Shown: in pieces, positions 42,672 through 51,202 of the stretch
How the letters are laid out: the number at the start of each line of letters is the position of its first letter
How positions within the stretch are numbered: position 1 is the stretch's first letter
Assembly (NCBI RefSeq): GCF_038002345.1
Contig: NZ_JBBOCJ010000001.1
Coordinates: 3,596,001 to 3,660,000, forward strand
Source of the DNA: Paenibacillus sp. FSL M7-0420
Lineage (GTDB): Bacteria > Bacillota > Bacilli > Paenibacillales > Paenibacillaceae
Direction of reading: 5' to 3'
Length of the DNA: 64,000 nt
The notes under the pieces: generated by a model
What the model was told of the DNA's origin: nothing
Database searches by the model: none
Seen by the model: only the letters and a program-made list of their open reading frames with translations
Made by a program: the position numbers and the translations under genes

Positions 42672-43678
42672 AGCAGCACCGCTCCTTGTTCCGGCATTTT
42701 TTGAAGCTGCACTTTCTGTTCATCCTGCTTCCGCCTCTTGTGCTGATGGTCTTCTCATCGTTCTTCGGAACCACCGGGCCTGAGGCAAGGTTCAATACGC
42801 TGAATCTGTTCTACATTACAGTACTTTTGTTCACTGGTATCATTGTGGCGTTCGTTGTTCTATCGTGGCTGTTCTTCTGGAGACTCCGCAAACGTCTGAC
42901 CCGCTTACAGGAAGCTATGTCCGCTGCTCCCGCTGCTGCGGATTCGTCGCCTGAGCCTGTCCTGATTCAGAAGGACCGGATGGATGAAATTGACCAGTTA
43001 GGCGGTTCCTTCAACTGGATGATCCGGCAGCTGGAAGACAGCCGCAGGCGGGAGCGGGAAGAGGCCGGGCTGCGGCAACGGCTCATTGCCAACATGTCCC
43101 ACGACCTGCGGACACCACTGACCATCATGCGGGGACATGTCACCCGGCTGAACAATGAACCTATGAGTCCAGAAGGACAGCGCTCCTTAGCCGAGATCAA
43201 CCAGACGATTACCCGGACCGGAGAGCTGATGGATGATTTGCTCTCGTATACCTTGCTTACCTCGGGAAAATATCCCTTCGAGCCTGCCCCCACAGACATG
43301 GGACGCCTGGTAAGAGCCTCGGTTGCTGCGTGGTATCCGGTTTTTGAAGAACACGGCATTCAGGTCGATGTTGATTTACCGGCAGAGGAGACCTTCCACT
43401 GGACAGCAGATCCTGGGTGGATGACCCGGGTGCTGGATAATCTGTTTCAGAATATCATCCGCCATGCAGCGGACGGGAAATATGCTTGGATCGCTGTGGA
43501 TGTGCAGCAGGAACGGATTCTTGTCGCTGACCGAGGCCCGGGTATGGATCATTCCGCATACGGCGGCGGGGCGGGAATAGGACTATCGACCGTACAACAC
43601 ATGCTGAATACAATGAACCTGAAGGCCGCATTCAACTCAAGCGGACAGGGGACGAGGGTAGTCATTAGCAGAATGTAA
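42668..43678 (+). CDS. Sensor histidine kinase
   Basis: 336 residues with two transmembrane helices (about 15-35 and 52-78) separated by a short outer loop, a HAMP-like linker, the phospho-acceptor box MSHDLRTPLT (His about residue 143) and an ATPase domain with ADRGPGMD and GGGAGIGLS. The short extracytoplasmic part is like kinases that sense cell-envelope stress through a transporter. Partner of the regulator at 41994. Confidence 0.92.
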   Translation: MKQHRSLFRHFLKLHFLFILLPPLVLMVFSSFFGTTGPEARFNTLNLFYITVLLFTGIIVAFVVLSWLFFWRLRKRLTRLQEAMSAAPAAADSSPEPVLIQKDRMDEIDQLGGSFNWMIRQLEDSRRREREEAGLRQRLIANMSHDLRTPLTIMRGHVTRLNNEPMSPEGQRSLAEINQTITRTGELMDDLLSYTLLTSGKYPFEPAPTDMGRLVRASVAAWYPVFEEHGIQVDVDLPAEETFHWTADPGWMTRVLDNLFQNIIRHAADGKYAWIAVDVQQERILVADRGPGMDHSAYGGGAGIGLSTVQHMLNTMNLKAAFNSSGQGTRVVISRM

Positions 43679-43769
43679 CCTGAAATTAACCCGGAAGTAA
43701 ACAGCCTGCCCACCGGGATGTAACCTTGCAGCTGTATACTTAGCACCATAACGAAAGGATGTGTTATGG

Positions 43770-44483
43770 TTGCTTACCATCAATAACTTAGTCAAACGCC
43801 GCGGTACGCAGGAGATTCTATCCGGGATCACCTTCGAAGCCAGACCGGGAAGGGTCACGGGATTCCTGGGACCCAACGGGGCCGGCAAAAGCTCTACACT
43901 CCGTATCCTGCTCGGACTGGATCATGCCACCTCCGGAAGCGCCTTGATTCATGGCAAGCCCTTCGCAGAATTGCAGCATCCGCTGGCCGCCGTAGGTGCC
44001 GCACTGGATGGTTCTGGAGCTCACCCGATGCGGACAGGACGGGCACATCTGCGCTGGATCGCTTGCGCCGCCGGTCTGCCCCGTTCACGTGTCGATGAGG
44101 TGCTGGATATTGTCGGTCTTACCACGGCAGCGGGCACTAGAGTCAAGCGATATTCTCTCGGCATGGGGAGAAGACTGGGAATCGCAGCAGCGCTGCTTGC
44201 AGACCCGGAGATTCTGATTCTGGATGAACCTGTGAACGGGCTCGACCCGGAAGGCATCCGCTGGATCCGGACATTTCTGCGTAAGCGGGCAGAGGCCGGG
44301 AATACGGTGCTGCTCTCCAGTCATCTTATGGGGGAGCTTAAAGAGACGGTGGACGATGTGGTGATTATTAAGCAGGGGAGAATTGTCGCAGACGGCACCT
44401 TGCAGGAGGTAACCGGCAGTCATTCCACGCTGGAGGATGCCTTCTTCGCCCTGACCTCTGAACAGGCAGGTGATGCCTGGTGA
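43770..44483 (+). CDS. ABC transporter ATP-binding protein (BcrA/LanF-like)
   Basis: About 237 residues. Walker A GPNGAGKSS, signature YSLGMGRRLG and Walker B LILDEPVNGLD. The degenerate signature and the two 250-260 residue permeases that follow fit LanFEG/Bcr immunity transporters that expel antimicrobial peptides from the membrane. I prefer TTG 43770, ten bases after AAAGGA, over GTG 43761, which is only one base from it. It overlaps the next gene by four bases. Confidence 0.88.
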   Translation: MLTINNLVKRRGTQEILSGITFEARPGRVTGFLGPNGAGKSSTLRILLGLDHATSGSALIHGKPFAELQHPLAAVGAALDGSGAHPMRTGRAHLRWIACAAGLPRSRVDEVLDIVGLTTAAGTRVKRYSLGMGRRLGIAAALLADPEILILDEPVNGLDPEGIRWIRTFLRKRAEAGNTVLLSSHLMGELKETVDDVVIIKQGRIVADGTLQEVTGSHSTLEDAFFALTSEQAGDAW

Positions 44484-45265
44484 AGGCATTCTATGCAGAA
44501 ATCTCGAAATTGCTCTCGCTGCCGGGAATTTGGCTCGCCCTGCTTATTGGAGCATTGGCTCCTGCGGTGGTGGCAGCCCTCGATAGTCTGGCCCAGAAGG
44601 AGGACATTCTGGCTGGCGTCAGCACACGGCTCCCGGAGGTTGGTTATATCGGGTTAGGCTTTGGTATACAGGGCGTTATTATCCTTGGCGTGCTTGCAGT
44701 CAGCAGCGAGTTCCGGACAGAGAGCAGTGAAGGGGCCGGAGGGCAGCAGATTTCCACAAGTCTGATGGTTGTGTCATCGCGGCTTCAGTTGTTTCTGGCA
44801 AAAGCAGTCGCTGTATCTGTTATCAGCATCCTCCTGTGTATCCTTGCTGTGATTCTGATTGTGCCAACCACACGCTATATATTAGGTGACTATGCCCCGC
44901 TACTTGAATGGACCCGGCTTGCCGGTGCCGTATGCTACTGGACCTTCACTGCACTGTTGGCCTTCGGGCTGACGCTGCTGACGAAGCAGGGCATGATCCC
45001 GCTTACCGTGCTCATGATTAATTCATCGCTGGTATCCTTCAGTGTCCTGCTGGCCAAGGTGACGAAGCTGGCATTCTATTTGCCGGACCGGGCCGGCTTA
45101 GAGATGTTTATGTTTACGAAGGACGGCGTAGCGCCCGCGGCTACAGGCAGTGTGTTCGACAGCTATCACACCCCGGTTACCGGCGGTTTGATCATGTTTG
45201 CCTGGGTAGCCGTGCTGCTTGGGACTGCAGCCATTGTCTTCCATAGGAGGGATGTGGCGGCATGA
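44480..45265 (+). CDS. ABC-2 type permease (LanE/BcrB-like)
   Basis: 261 residues with about six transmembrane helices and no enzymatic motif. GTG start overlapping the ATPase stop and ending in a 4-base overlap with the second permease. Probably a membrane half of an antimicrobial-peptide efflux pump. Confidence 0.82.
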   Translation: MKAFYAEISKLLSLPGIWLALLIGALAPAVVAALDSLAQKEDILAGVSTRLPEVGYIGLGFGIQGVIILGVLAVSSEFRTESSEGAGGQQISTSLMVVSSRLQLFLAKAVAVSVISILLCILAVILIVPTTRYILGDYAPLLEWTRLAGAVCYWTFTALLAFGLTLLTKQGMIPLTVLMINSSLVSFSVLLAKVTKLAFYLPDRAGLEMFMFTKDGVAPAATGSVFDSYHTPVTGGLIMFAWVAVLLGTAAIVFHRRDVAA

Positions 45266-46011
45266 GTGTCTCATCCGGCAGGAAGACTATACGAGTCCTT
45301 AGAGCTGAACTGGACAAGCTGATGACATTGCCATGGACATGGACAGCTGTTACGGTTACATTTCTTGTTCATCTTCTTTTGACCGCGGCCTTCACTTCCG
45401 CCTCTCTGCAGGAAGGAGCCGCAGTACCCGAAATCCTGAATACAGGACTTGCCTCGATGAGCTATCTTCAGGCAGGGTTCATTATTCTGGGGATCTTAGC
45501 GGCTTGCTCCGAGTATACGGGCGGACAGATCCGCACAACGTTAACGGTAATCCCCTGGCGCGGGCGCCAATTATTCATGAAGCATCTGGCACTCACCTTG
45601 ATTACGATTCCCGCCGCACTTATCCTTACGGCCTCTGGTGTCTTGTATGCGGGCTGGAGGCTGGGCGGTCATGCAGCAGGGGTTGAACCTCATGAAATCA
45701 TACAAGCATTGCTAGGGGCAACGGGCTATCTGACCTTGACCACACTGCTTAGCGCGGCGGTAGGGGCTTTATTGAGAAGAACCCTTCCGGCCCTGGTGAT
45801 TCTGCTTGGCTATTATTTCATTATCAGTCCGTGGTCGCGTGGGCTTCTGCCGGCTTACTTCCCGGATACGGCTGGACGCTACATGTACCTGCCGCCTTCC
45901 TCTGGCGAACTGAATATCCTTACACCTGTGCAGGGGGCCGGTATTGTAATGATCTGGACAATGTCCCTTGTGGCAATAGCGATTGTATTCTACCGTACAC
46001 GGGATGCCTGA
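45262..46011 (+). CDS. ABC-2 type permease (LanG/BcrB-like)
   Basis: 249 residues with about six helices and the same layout as the preceding permease, including an early EYTGGQIRTTLT stretch similar to SEFRTESSEG in its partner. Last gene of the two-component/transporter group. Confidence 0.82.
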   Translation: MSVSSGRKTIRVLRAELDKLMTLPWTWTAVTVTFLVHLLLTAAFTSASLQEGAAVPEILNTGLASMSYLQAGFIILGILAACSEYTGGQIRTTLTVIPWRGRQLFMKHLALTLITIPAALILTASGVLYAGWRLGGHAAGVEPHEIIQALLGATGYLTLTTLLSAAVGALLRRTLPALVILLGYYFIISPWSRGLLPAYFPDTAGRYMYLPPSSGELNILTPVQGAGIVMIWTMSLVAIAIVFYRTRDA

Positions 46012-46091
46012 GGCTAAGCGGAGGGTCACGAGGGTGACGGGCTGGACTTAAAGACGTTAAGTATATTACCATAGAGGCAATGAGTCATGAG

Positions 46092-46116
46092 ACGGTACAA
46101 GAATGTACCGTTTTTT
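46092..46116 (+). terminator. Terminator after the transporter operon
   Basis: ACGGTACA-AGAA-TGTACCGT followed by TTTTTT. Confidence 0.9.
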
Positions 46117-46168
46117 GGCGTCCAGGAAGATTGTATTACACCAAAGTACCTGATAGAGGTGATCCCGC

Positions 46169-46321
46169 ATGAATGATGAACGACCGGATCGGCCAGATTC
46201 CGGCACCCGGCCGGAGCTCCAGCAGGTACTGCGCGATTCCCGTCTGCCTGCGTTAATCTGGGTGATTCTGATTTACGGGTCGGCCCTTTTGTACGATTTT
46301 TTATTTTCCTCCTCACGTTAA
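46169..46321 (+). CDS. Small membrane protein (50 aa)
   Basis: 50-codon ORF with a GAGGTGAT site about five bases before ATG. The product has an Arg/Pro/Asp-rich head (MNDERPDRPDSGTRPELQQV) and one hydrophobic helix (about 27-46). No known family recognised. It follows a terminator, so it has its own transcript. Real status is supported by the ribosome site and the membrane helix only. Confidence 0.55.
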   Translation: MNDERPDRPDSGTRPELQQVLRDSRLPALIWVILIYGSALLYDFLFSSSR

Positions 46322-46336
46322 GATGGTTCCATCACT

Positions 46337-46611
46337 GATATTGGAGGAGAGACCGAGTTTCAGGCTCTGAGGGATGAGCTTCTAGTTAAACTAGGTGCTC
46401 TGCCATTATTGATAATGTAGTTCATGCGGATTTCTCCGACTCCTTATTTACCGCTACAGATACATCCGCCAGAGGAACCCGCGACGCCCTGGATCAGCGC
46501 AATATTATTACCACTTACACCAAGGCGTTTTTTGACAACTATTTGTTGAAGCAGGCCACGGACCTTGACAGCCTCACCTTTGATGGGGTAGAGATGATTA
46601 AGAAGCCTTAA
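46337..46611 (+). pseudogene. C-terminal remnant of an alpha/beta hydrolase (PAF-acetylhydrolase-like)
   Basis: Two short frames match the end of an alpha/beta hydrolase: frame A (46337-46420) reads ETEFQALRDELLVKLGAL and ends at TAG; frame B (46411-46611) reads VVHADFSDSLFTATDTSARG ... TKAFFDNYLL and ends at TAA. The HADFSD matches the catalytic-His region of the family. The change of frame near 46411 and the missing N-terminal 200 or so residues mark it as a broken gene. Confidence 0.6.
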
Positions 46612-46661
46612 ATAGAGGGCTTGAAGAGGGCTTGAAAAGATCTATAACAGGTTTTATTGAA

Positions 46662-46688
46662 GGATGCCATGAGCAGTGGCGTCCTTTT
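46662..46688 (+). terminator. Candidate terminator after the pseudogene
   Basis: GGATGCCA ... TGGCGTCC hairpin followed by TTTTG. It lies in the 321-base stretch 46612-46932, which otherwise holds only the operator-like repeats near 46848. Confidence 0.6.
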
Positions 46689-46847
46689 GTGCGTTCTTGA
46701 GCAAATGGATAATCATGACGAAGCAGTCCCTCCCCGGCGGTGACAATCACAGCATGATCTCAACAAGATCTTTGCAGCATAAAGACTCTGTTCCCGATTC
46801 ATGCTTGAATCATAAGGTGAAGGGTATGTAGGATGATGTGTATCCAG

Positions 46848-46901
46848 GGCGTATTTACGCCGATTACGCTACAGACGTTTCATTTTATGACGTATTTACG
46901 C
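46848..46901 (+). promoter_or_regulatory. Operator-like repeats upstream of the large membrane protein gene
   Basis: The 11-mer CGTATTTACGC occurs at 46850-46860 and 46891-46901, 41 bases apart. The first lies in a palindrome GGCGTA-TT-TACGCC (46848-46861). The second ends 31 bases before the start codon. Confidence 0.4.
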
Positions 46902-46932
46902 AGCTTGAACCATGCAGAGGAGCGAGAAGGCG

Positions 46933-49188
46933 ATGAGAAAATCATTTTTGTCCTTATTTATTCTAATATTCTGGATTCCTGCAGTGATCCTTGGCTTCCT
47001 GGTCTGGAACGATTATTCCGGGTCAGTCCGCAGTACAGCGGATCGCCTGCTCCCTGTCAAGGCGCTGTACTATCTGGACCAGGGCAAGAAGGTGCTTGCC
47101 CTCACAGACAGCAGCAACGGGTTAATGGCGACGCTGTATGATACAGGCACTCATAAGGCTGAGCAGGAGATCGAGCTGCGCTCCGACATCCACCGGCAGC
47201 GGCTGGTCTCTTATCAGGCTGGTAAGCTCGTCATCGCAACCAAGGATACAACAGGCCTGCAGGTGAATGTTATCGATCCGGCGGGGGGCACGAAAGAGCT
47301 GGTACAGGGAAGCTTTAATCTCCCGACATTTCTGAGCTCGGATGGTCATGAGTGGCGGGGCCGGTTACTGTTCGCGGGAGCGGACAAAAGCTCGGCGGTC
47401 CATGTGGCGGAGGTCAGCCAGGCTCAGCTACACTATGTGAATCTGAACGGATCAGCCGCTCTTCCCGCACGGCCGGTCTCGATTCGGGAAGCCTCCTTCA
47501 GCTTCCAGGATGGTTATTCCCTCCCAGTCTATGAAGTGGGACTTAAGGATGGGCGCACCGCCAATGCTTCGTCCCTCTTCGGTAAGGACGGCACACCGCT
47601 CCTTGCACTGAAAGGAGAGCAAGAGAGTGCGCCCGAAGCTCTGAAGCGGATAGGGCAGGAGTTCGCCGGGCCATTCGGACTGGACATGACCCGGCTACTG
47701 AGGGTAGGCTCCAAATATCCAAAGCAGGTGCAATATTACAACGGGGTTGCGGGTGAATGGGGAGAGCCCGTCAAGACGCCGGAGCCGGTCTATCAGGCCA
47801 GGCTTTTCCCGCTGAACGACCAGGAGACGCTGATTGCCGGGTCCACCGCGGAAGACGAGATCAAGGGTACCTTACGCGGGTATTTGTATCATGAGCAGAC
47901 CGGGGAATTCACGAATGTCACTGCCGCGCTTGAGACCTTATCCTACGATAAGCTGCAAGATCCGAAGCTGAGCTTTTATAAAGAAGCCAACAATGATACA
48001 CTGTACTATTCAAGTCCTGACTCATTAGGAGGCTGGCTGCAGGTGAAGGAAGGGCTAAGCGGCCAGATCACTGCCGGGGAGCTGCAGCAGTGGCAGATGG
48101 CCGCCGGAGAGGACCAAATATCTGCTGCGACCTTCAAGAACTATGTGCTGCAGTGGAATGCATTGGTCGTGAACTGGGTGATCTGGCTCTTTATTCCCTT
48201 ACTGATGGTAACGGGAATGGTCTTACTGCCACGGTTATTCACCCGTAACCGGCAGCGGAAGCTGGCCGAGGGGGTTCTGATTCAAGGCACGGTTATCAAT
48301 CTGACCGAGACCGGAATGCTGGTCAACGAACAGCCGCAGGTCCGGCTCACCGTCCGTTTTACGGACCAGGGCCAGAGTAAGGAAGTGCAGATCCGGCAGG
48401 TCATCTCTTATCTGAACCCTATCCGCCCGGGGGATAAGGTGATGATCAGCTATAACCGGGGCAAGCATAAGGCGATCCTGGTGCGGGACAGCGAGCTTAA
48501 GGATCAGCCACCTCCCCGGATCATTCAAGATGCGGTACTACGGCAGATTGAGTCCTGTGGACCCGTGAACCGCGGGGAAGCACTGCTGCTGCATTTTGAA
48601 GCAGCCGGTCAAACCTACAGTGTACCTGTGGTGCAGCCCTCTGGCTTCGTCTACCGTACCGGAGAGCGGGCAGATCTGATCATTAGGGACAGCATAGTCA
48701 GATTGTTGCGGTATGGTCCAGCGGAGCGGAGGGACCAGGCCAGTCAGCTCACCTTAGAGGCTGAAATTACAAGCATTCAGAGGTTCCCGGTGAAGCTTGC
48801 CGGCCAGCAGCTACTGCTGCTTGAGATTGTGATGATGCACGGACAGGAACGTCTGCGCAAGGTGAACAGCCAGTTCGTGCCTGAGCATCTGGAAGTCTCC
48901 GTAGGTGCGGTGGTTCCGGTGAGTGCCAAGCCGGAGGAGATTGCAGTACAAACGCGGCTGCTGCAAGGCAAGCAAGGCAAGCAAGGCAGTGCGAGAGTGC
49001 TGTCCGTAGACTATCGGGGAACAACCGGCGACCGGCCGCTCGCCACCATCACCGTGGAACGCGGCGGACAGAGCTACCGTATCAGGCAATCCATAGAACC
49101 GGTGTATGGCGTTGAAGCTGGCGATGAAGTATGGGTCGCCTACGATGAGCGGACCGGGGAAGCCACAATTGTTAACTACGCCACGTAA
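46933..49188 (+). CDS. Large membrane protein of unknown function
   Basis: 751 residues. An N-terminal helix (about 5-25), a long extracytoplasmic region (about 26-405), a second membrane helix (about 415-440, IWLFIPLLMVTGMVLLP) and a cytoplasmic part with two or three beta-rich modules resembling DUF3592-like domains (GVLIQGTVINLTETGM ... LNPIRPGDKVMISYN, then a second copy ending GVEAGDEVWVAYD). Function not recognised. ATG 46933 is chosen because AGAAGG lies just upstream; ATG 46912 lacks a site. AT/GC composition is like the flanking core genes. Confidence 0.75.
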   Translation: MRKSFLSLFILIFWIPAVILGFLVWNDYSGSVRSTADRLLPVKALYYLDQGKKVLALTDSSNGLMATLYDTGTHKAEQEIELRSDIHRQRLVSYQAGKLVIATKDTTGLQVNVIDPAGGTKELVQGSFNLPTFLSSDGHEWRGRLLFAGADKSSAVHVAEVSQAQLHYVNLNGSAALPARPVSIREASFSFQDGYSLPVYEVGLKDGRTANASSLFGKDGTPLLALKGEQESAPEALKRIGQEFAGPFGLDMTRLLRVGSKYPKQVQYYNGVAGEWGEPVKTPEPVYQARLFPLNDQETLIAGSTAEDEIKGTLRGYLYHEQTGEFTNVTAALETLSYDKLQDPKLSFYKEANNDTLYYSSPDSLGGWLQVKEGLSGQITAGELQQWQMAAGEDQISAATFKNYVLQWNALVVNWVIWLFIPLLMVTGMVLLPRLFTRNRQRKLAEGVLIQGTVINLTETGMLVNEQPQVRLTVRFTDQGQSKEVQIRQVISYLNPIRPGDKVMISYNRGKHKAILVRDSELKDQPPPRIIQDAVLRQIESCGPVNRGEALLLHFEAAGQTYSVPVVQPSGFVYRTGERADLIIRDSIVRLLRYGPAERRDQASQLTLEAEITSIQRFPVKLAGQQLLLLEIVMMHGQERLRKVNSQFVPEHLEVSVGAVVPVSAKPEEIAVQTRLLQGKQGKQGSARVLSVDYRGTTGDRPLATITVERGGQSYRIRQSIEPVYGVEAGDEVWVAYDERTGEATIVNYAT

Positions 49189-49237
49189 GCACAGTCAAGG
49201 ATTGATAAATTCATTTAATGAAGGGAGGGAACTGGAG

Positions 49238-49363
49238 ATGGACAGCAGAAGCCGAATAAGCAATCTTACGAACCTATGGTCGTGGTTAAGCAGGAAGCAT
49301 CCCCTTCCCCCATTGCAGTATAGGTCTATTGTATTCAGTCTGTCTTCAGGCCCCCCTGAATGA
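49238..49363 (+). CDS. Possible small ORF (41 aa), doubtful
   Basis: ATG preceded by GGAGGG and CTGGAG. The product (MDSRSRISNLTNLWSWLSRK and 21 further residues) has no recognisable family. It may be a leader of the transporter transcript. Supported only by the ribosome site. Confidence 0.3.
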   Translation: MDSRSRISNLTNLWSWLSRKHPLPPLQYRSIVFSLSSGPPE

Positions 49364-49410
49364 CTGAATCGGAATAGCCTTGCAGCTCTCGTGAATGAAG
49401 GAATGTGTAG

Positions 49411-49443
49411 CTCTCCCTGCTGATGCAGAGGAGAGTTTTTTAT
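49411..49443 (+). terminator. Terminator or attenuator before the double-permease gene
   Basis: CTCTCC-CTGC-TGAT-GCAG-A-GGAGAG followed by eight T residues. It stands only 26 bases before the permease start, so it may be an attenuator for it or simply end the preceding transcript. Confidence 0.75.
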
Positions 49444-49468
49444 TTGGAGCAGATTGGAGTTGTAGACG

Positions 49469-51193
49469 ATGCAATTGAATTATTTCAATAACGGGAACCA
49501 GCGCAGACCCTTCGGCTGGGCGGATATTCTCGTCATATCCTTGTTGTTATCCATCCTGTATGCCGCGGCAAAGTTAGGCTCAGGGATGCAAGTGCCTTTA
49601 GATCCAGAGGAGCTGTCCTCGCTCAGTCTGGACCCTAAGTGGCTGCCTTACTATGCAGGCCGCTCGCTCCTGCGCATGTTTATCGCTTTTGCAGCATCCT
49701 TGATCTTCACCTTTGTGTACGGCCGCATTGCGGCGTATAACCGGACAGCCGAGAAATTCATGATTCCCGCCATTGATATCCTGCAATCCGTTCCGGTGCT
49801 TGGATTTCTTTCGGCCACTGTCCTGGCTTTTATGGCATTGTTTCCGGGGAGCCTACTGGGGGTGGAAATGGCTTCAATCTTCGCTATTTTCACCAGTCAG
49901 GTCTGGAACATGACACTCAGCTACTATCATTCCCTTAAGACGATCCCGCGCGATCTGAAGGAGGCTGCCGCAATGAATCAATTGGGCAGATGGCATCGGT
50001 TCACGAAGCTGGAAGCGCCATTCTCGATGATCGGCCTGGTCTGGAACAGCATGATGTCGTTTGGAGGAGGCTGGTTCTTTCTGGCGGCCAGTGAATCGAT
50101 CAGCGTGCTGAACCAGGATCTGCATTTACCCGGCATCGGGACGTACATGGCCTTGGCCGCAGATGAAGGTAATATTAAGGCCTTGATCTATGCGATCCTG
50201 GCGATGGTGGTGCTGATTGTGATGGTGGACCAGTTCTTCTGGCGTCCGGTTATTGCCTGGAGCCAGAAATTCAAGAATGAACAGACAGAAGCAGGCGAGG
50301 CGCCAACCTCATGGGTGTTGGAGCTTCTGAAGCGGGCCGGATTTGTTCATGCTCTGAACCGTAAGCTGCGCGGTGGGGTTCATGACGGATTCTTGCGGCT
50401 CTCCGCCACAAGCTCACAAGTGAAATTGCCGCATGTCCCGTCAAGGTTCAAGACAATATTCAAATGGCTAATCTTGCTTGCGGCCGCTGTACTTATGCTC
50501 CGATATTTGTACTCGGGGATTCTGGAGATTGCCCGCTTAAGCTGGAGCGAGCTGATTCATGTGGTATTCCTCGGTCTGCTGACCGGGTTACGCGTTGTCG
50601 TTTCGACACTTCTGGCTGTAATATGGACGCTGCCTGTCGGGGTGTTCATTGGAACGAGTCCCCGGCTGTCACGAATTGTTCAGCCTGTTGTGCAGGTGTT
50701 GTCTTCTTTTCCGGCGAACATGGCATTTCCGGTATTCACGATTCTGTACTTGAAGTTCGGGATCTCGATGGAGATTGGGGCAATTCCGCTGATGATGCTG
50801 GGCACACAATGGTATGTATTATTTAATGTGATTGCCGGTGCGATGGCCATTCCTTCCGATCTTAAGGAAGCTGCGGTAACTTTGAAATTGACACGCTGGC
50901 AGACTTGGAAAAAACTAATTCTCCCCGCCGTCTTTCCATTTCTTGTAACCGGCTGTATTACGGCAAGCGGAGGCGCCTGGAACGCCAGCATTGTCTCGGA
51001 AATTGTATCGTGGAAGGATCAGGATCTTCAAGCAGCCGGGTTAGGTACGTACATCGCTGAAGCCACTACGAACGGCAATTGGCCGCAGATCATCTGGGGA
51101 ATATTCGTCATGTGCCTGCTCGTTGTAATTGTGAACCGCCTGGTATGGCGCAAGCTGTATGCATTAGCCGAAAATAAATATCACTTGGACTAG
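49469..51193 (+). CDS. ABC transporter permease, two fused domains (NitT/TauT-like)
   Basis: 574 residues made of two permease units of about 250 residues each. Both carry the EAA-type loop (DLKEAAAMNQLGRWHRFTKLEAP, about 169-191, and DLKEAAVTLKLTRWQTWKKLILP, about 464-486). Nitrate/sulfonate-type importers normally use two separate copies; fusion gives a complete translocation path from one polypeptide. No binding protein is encoded next to it, so substrate and direction are unknown. It is ten bases upstream of its ATPase. Confidence 0.85.
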   Translation: MQLNYFNNGNQRRPFGWADILVISLLLSILYAAAKLGSGMQVPLDPEELSSLSLDPKWLPYYAGRSLLRMFIAFAASLIFTFVYGRIAAYNRTAEKFMIPAIDILQSVPVLGFLSATVLAFMALFPGSLLGVEMASIFAIFTSQVWNMTLSYYHSLKTIPRDLKEAAAMNQLGRWHRFTKLEAPFSMIGLVWNSMMSFGGGWFFLAASESISVLNQDLHLPGIGTYMALAADEGNIKALIYAILAMVVLIVMVDQFFWRPVIAWSQKFKNEQTEAGEAPTSWVLELLKRAGFVHALNRKLRGGVHDGFLRLSATSSQVKLPHVPSRFKTIFKWLILLAAAVLMLRYLYSGILEIARLSWSELIHVVFLGLLTGLRVVVSTLLAVIWTLPVGVFIGTSPRLSRIVQPVVQVLSSFPANMAFPVFTILYLKFGISMEIGAIPLMMLGTQWYVLFNVIAGAMAIPSDLKEAAVTLKLTRWQTWKKLILPAVFPFLVTGCITASGGAWNASIVSEIVSWKDQDLQAAGLGTYIAEATTNGNWPQIIWGIFVMCLLVVIVNRLVWRKLYALAENKYHLD

Positions 51194-51202
51194 AGGTGCC
51201 CT

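Noticed and set aside
43761..43769. GTG 43761 as the start of the ATP-binding protein
   Set aside because: It is one base after the AAAGGA site; TTG 43770 has normal spacing.
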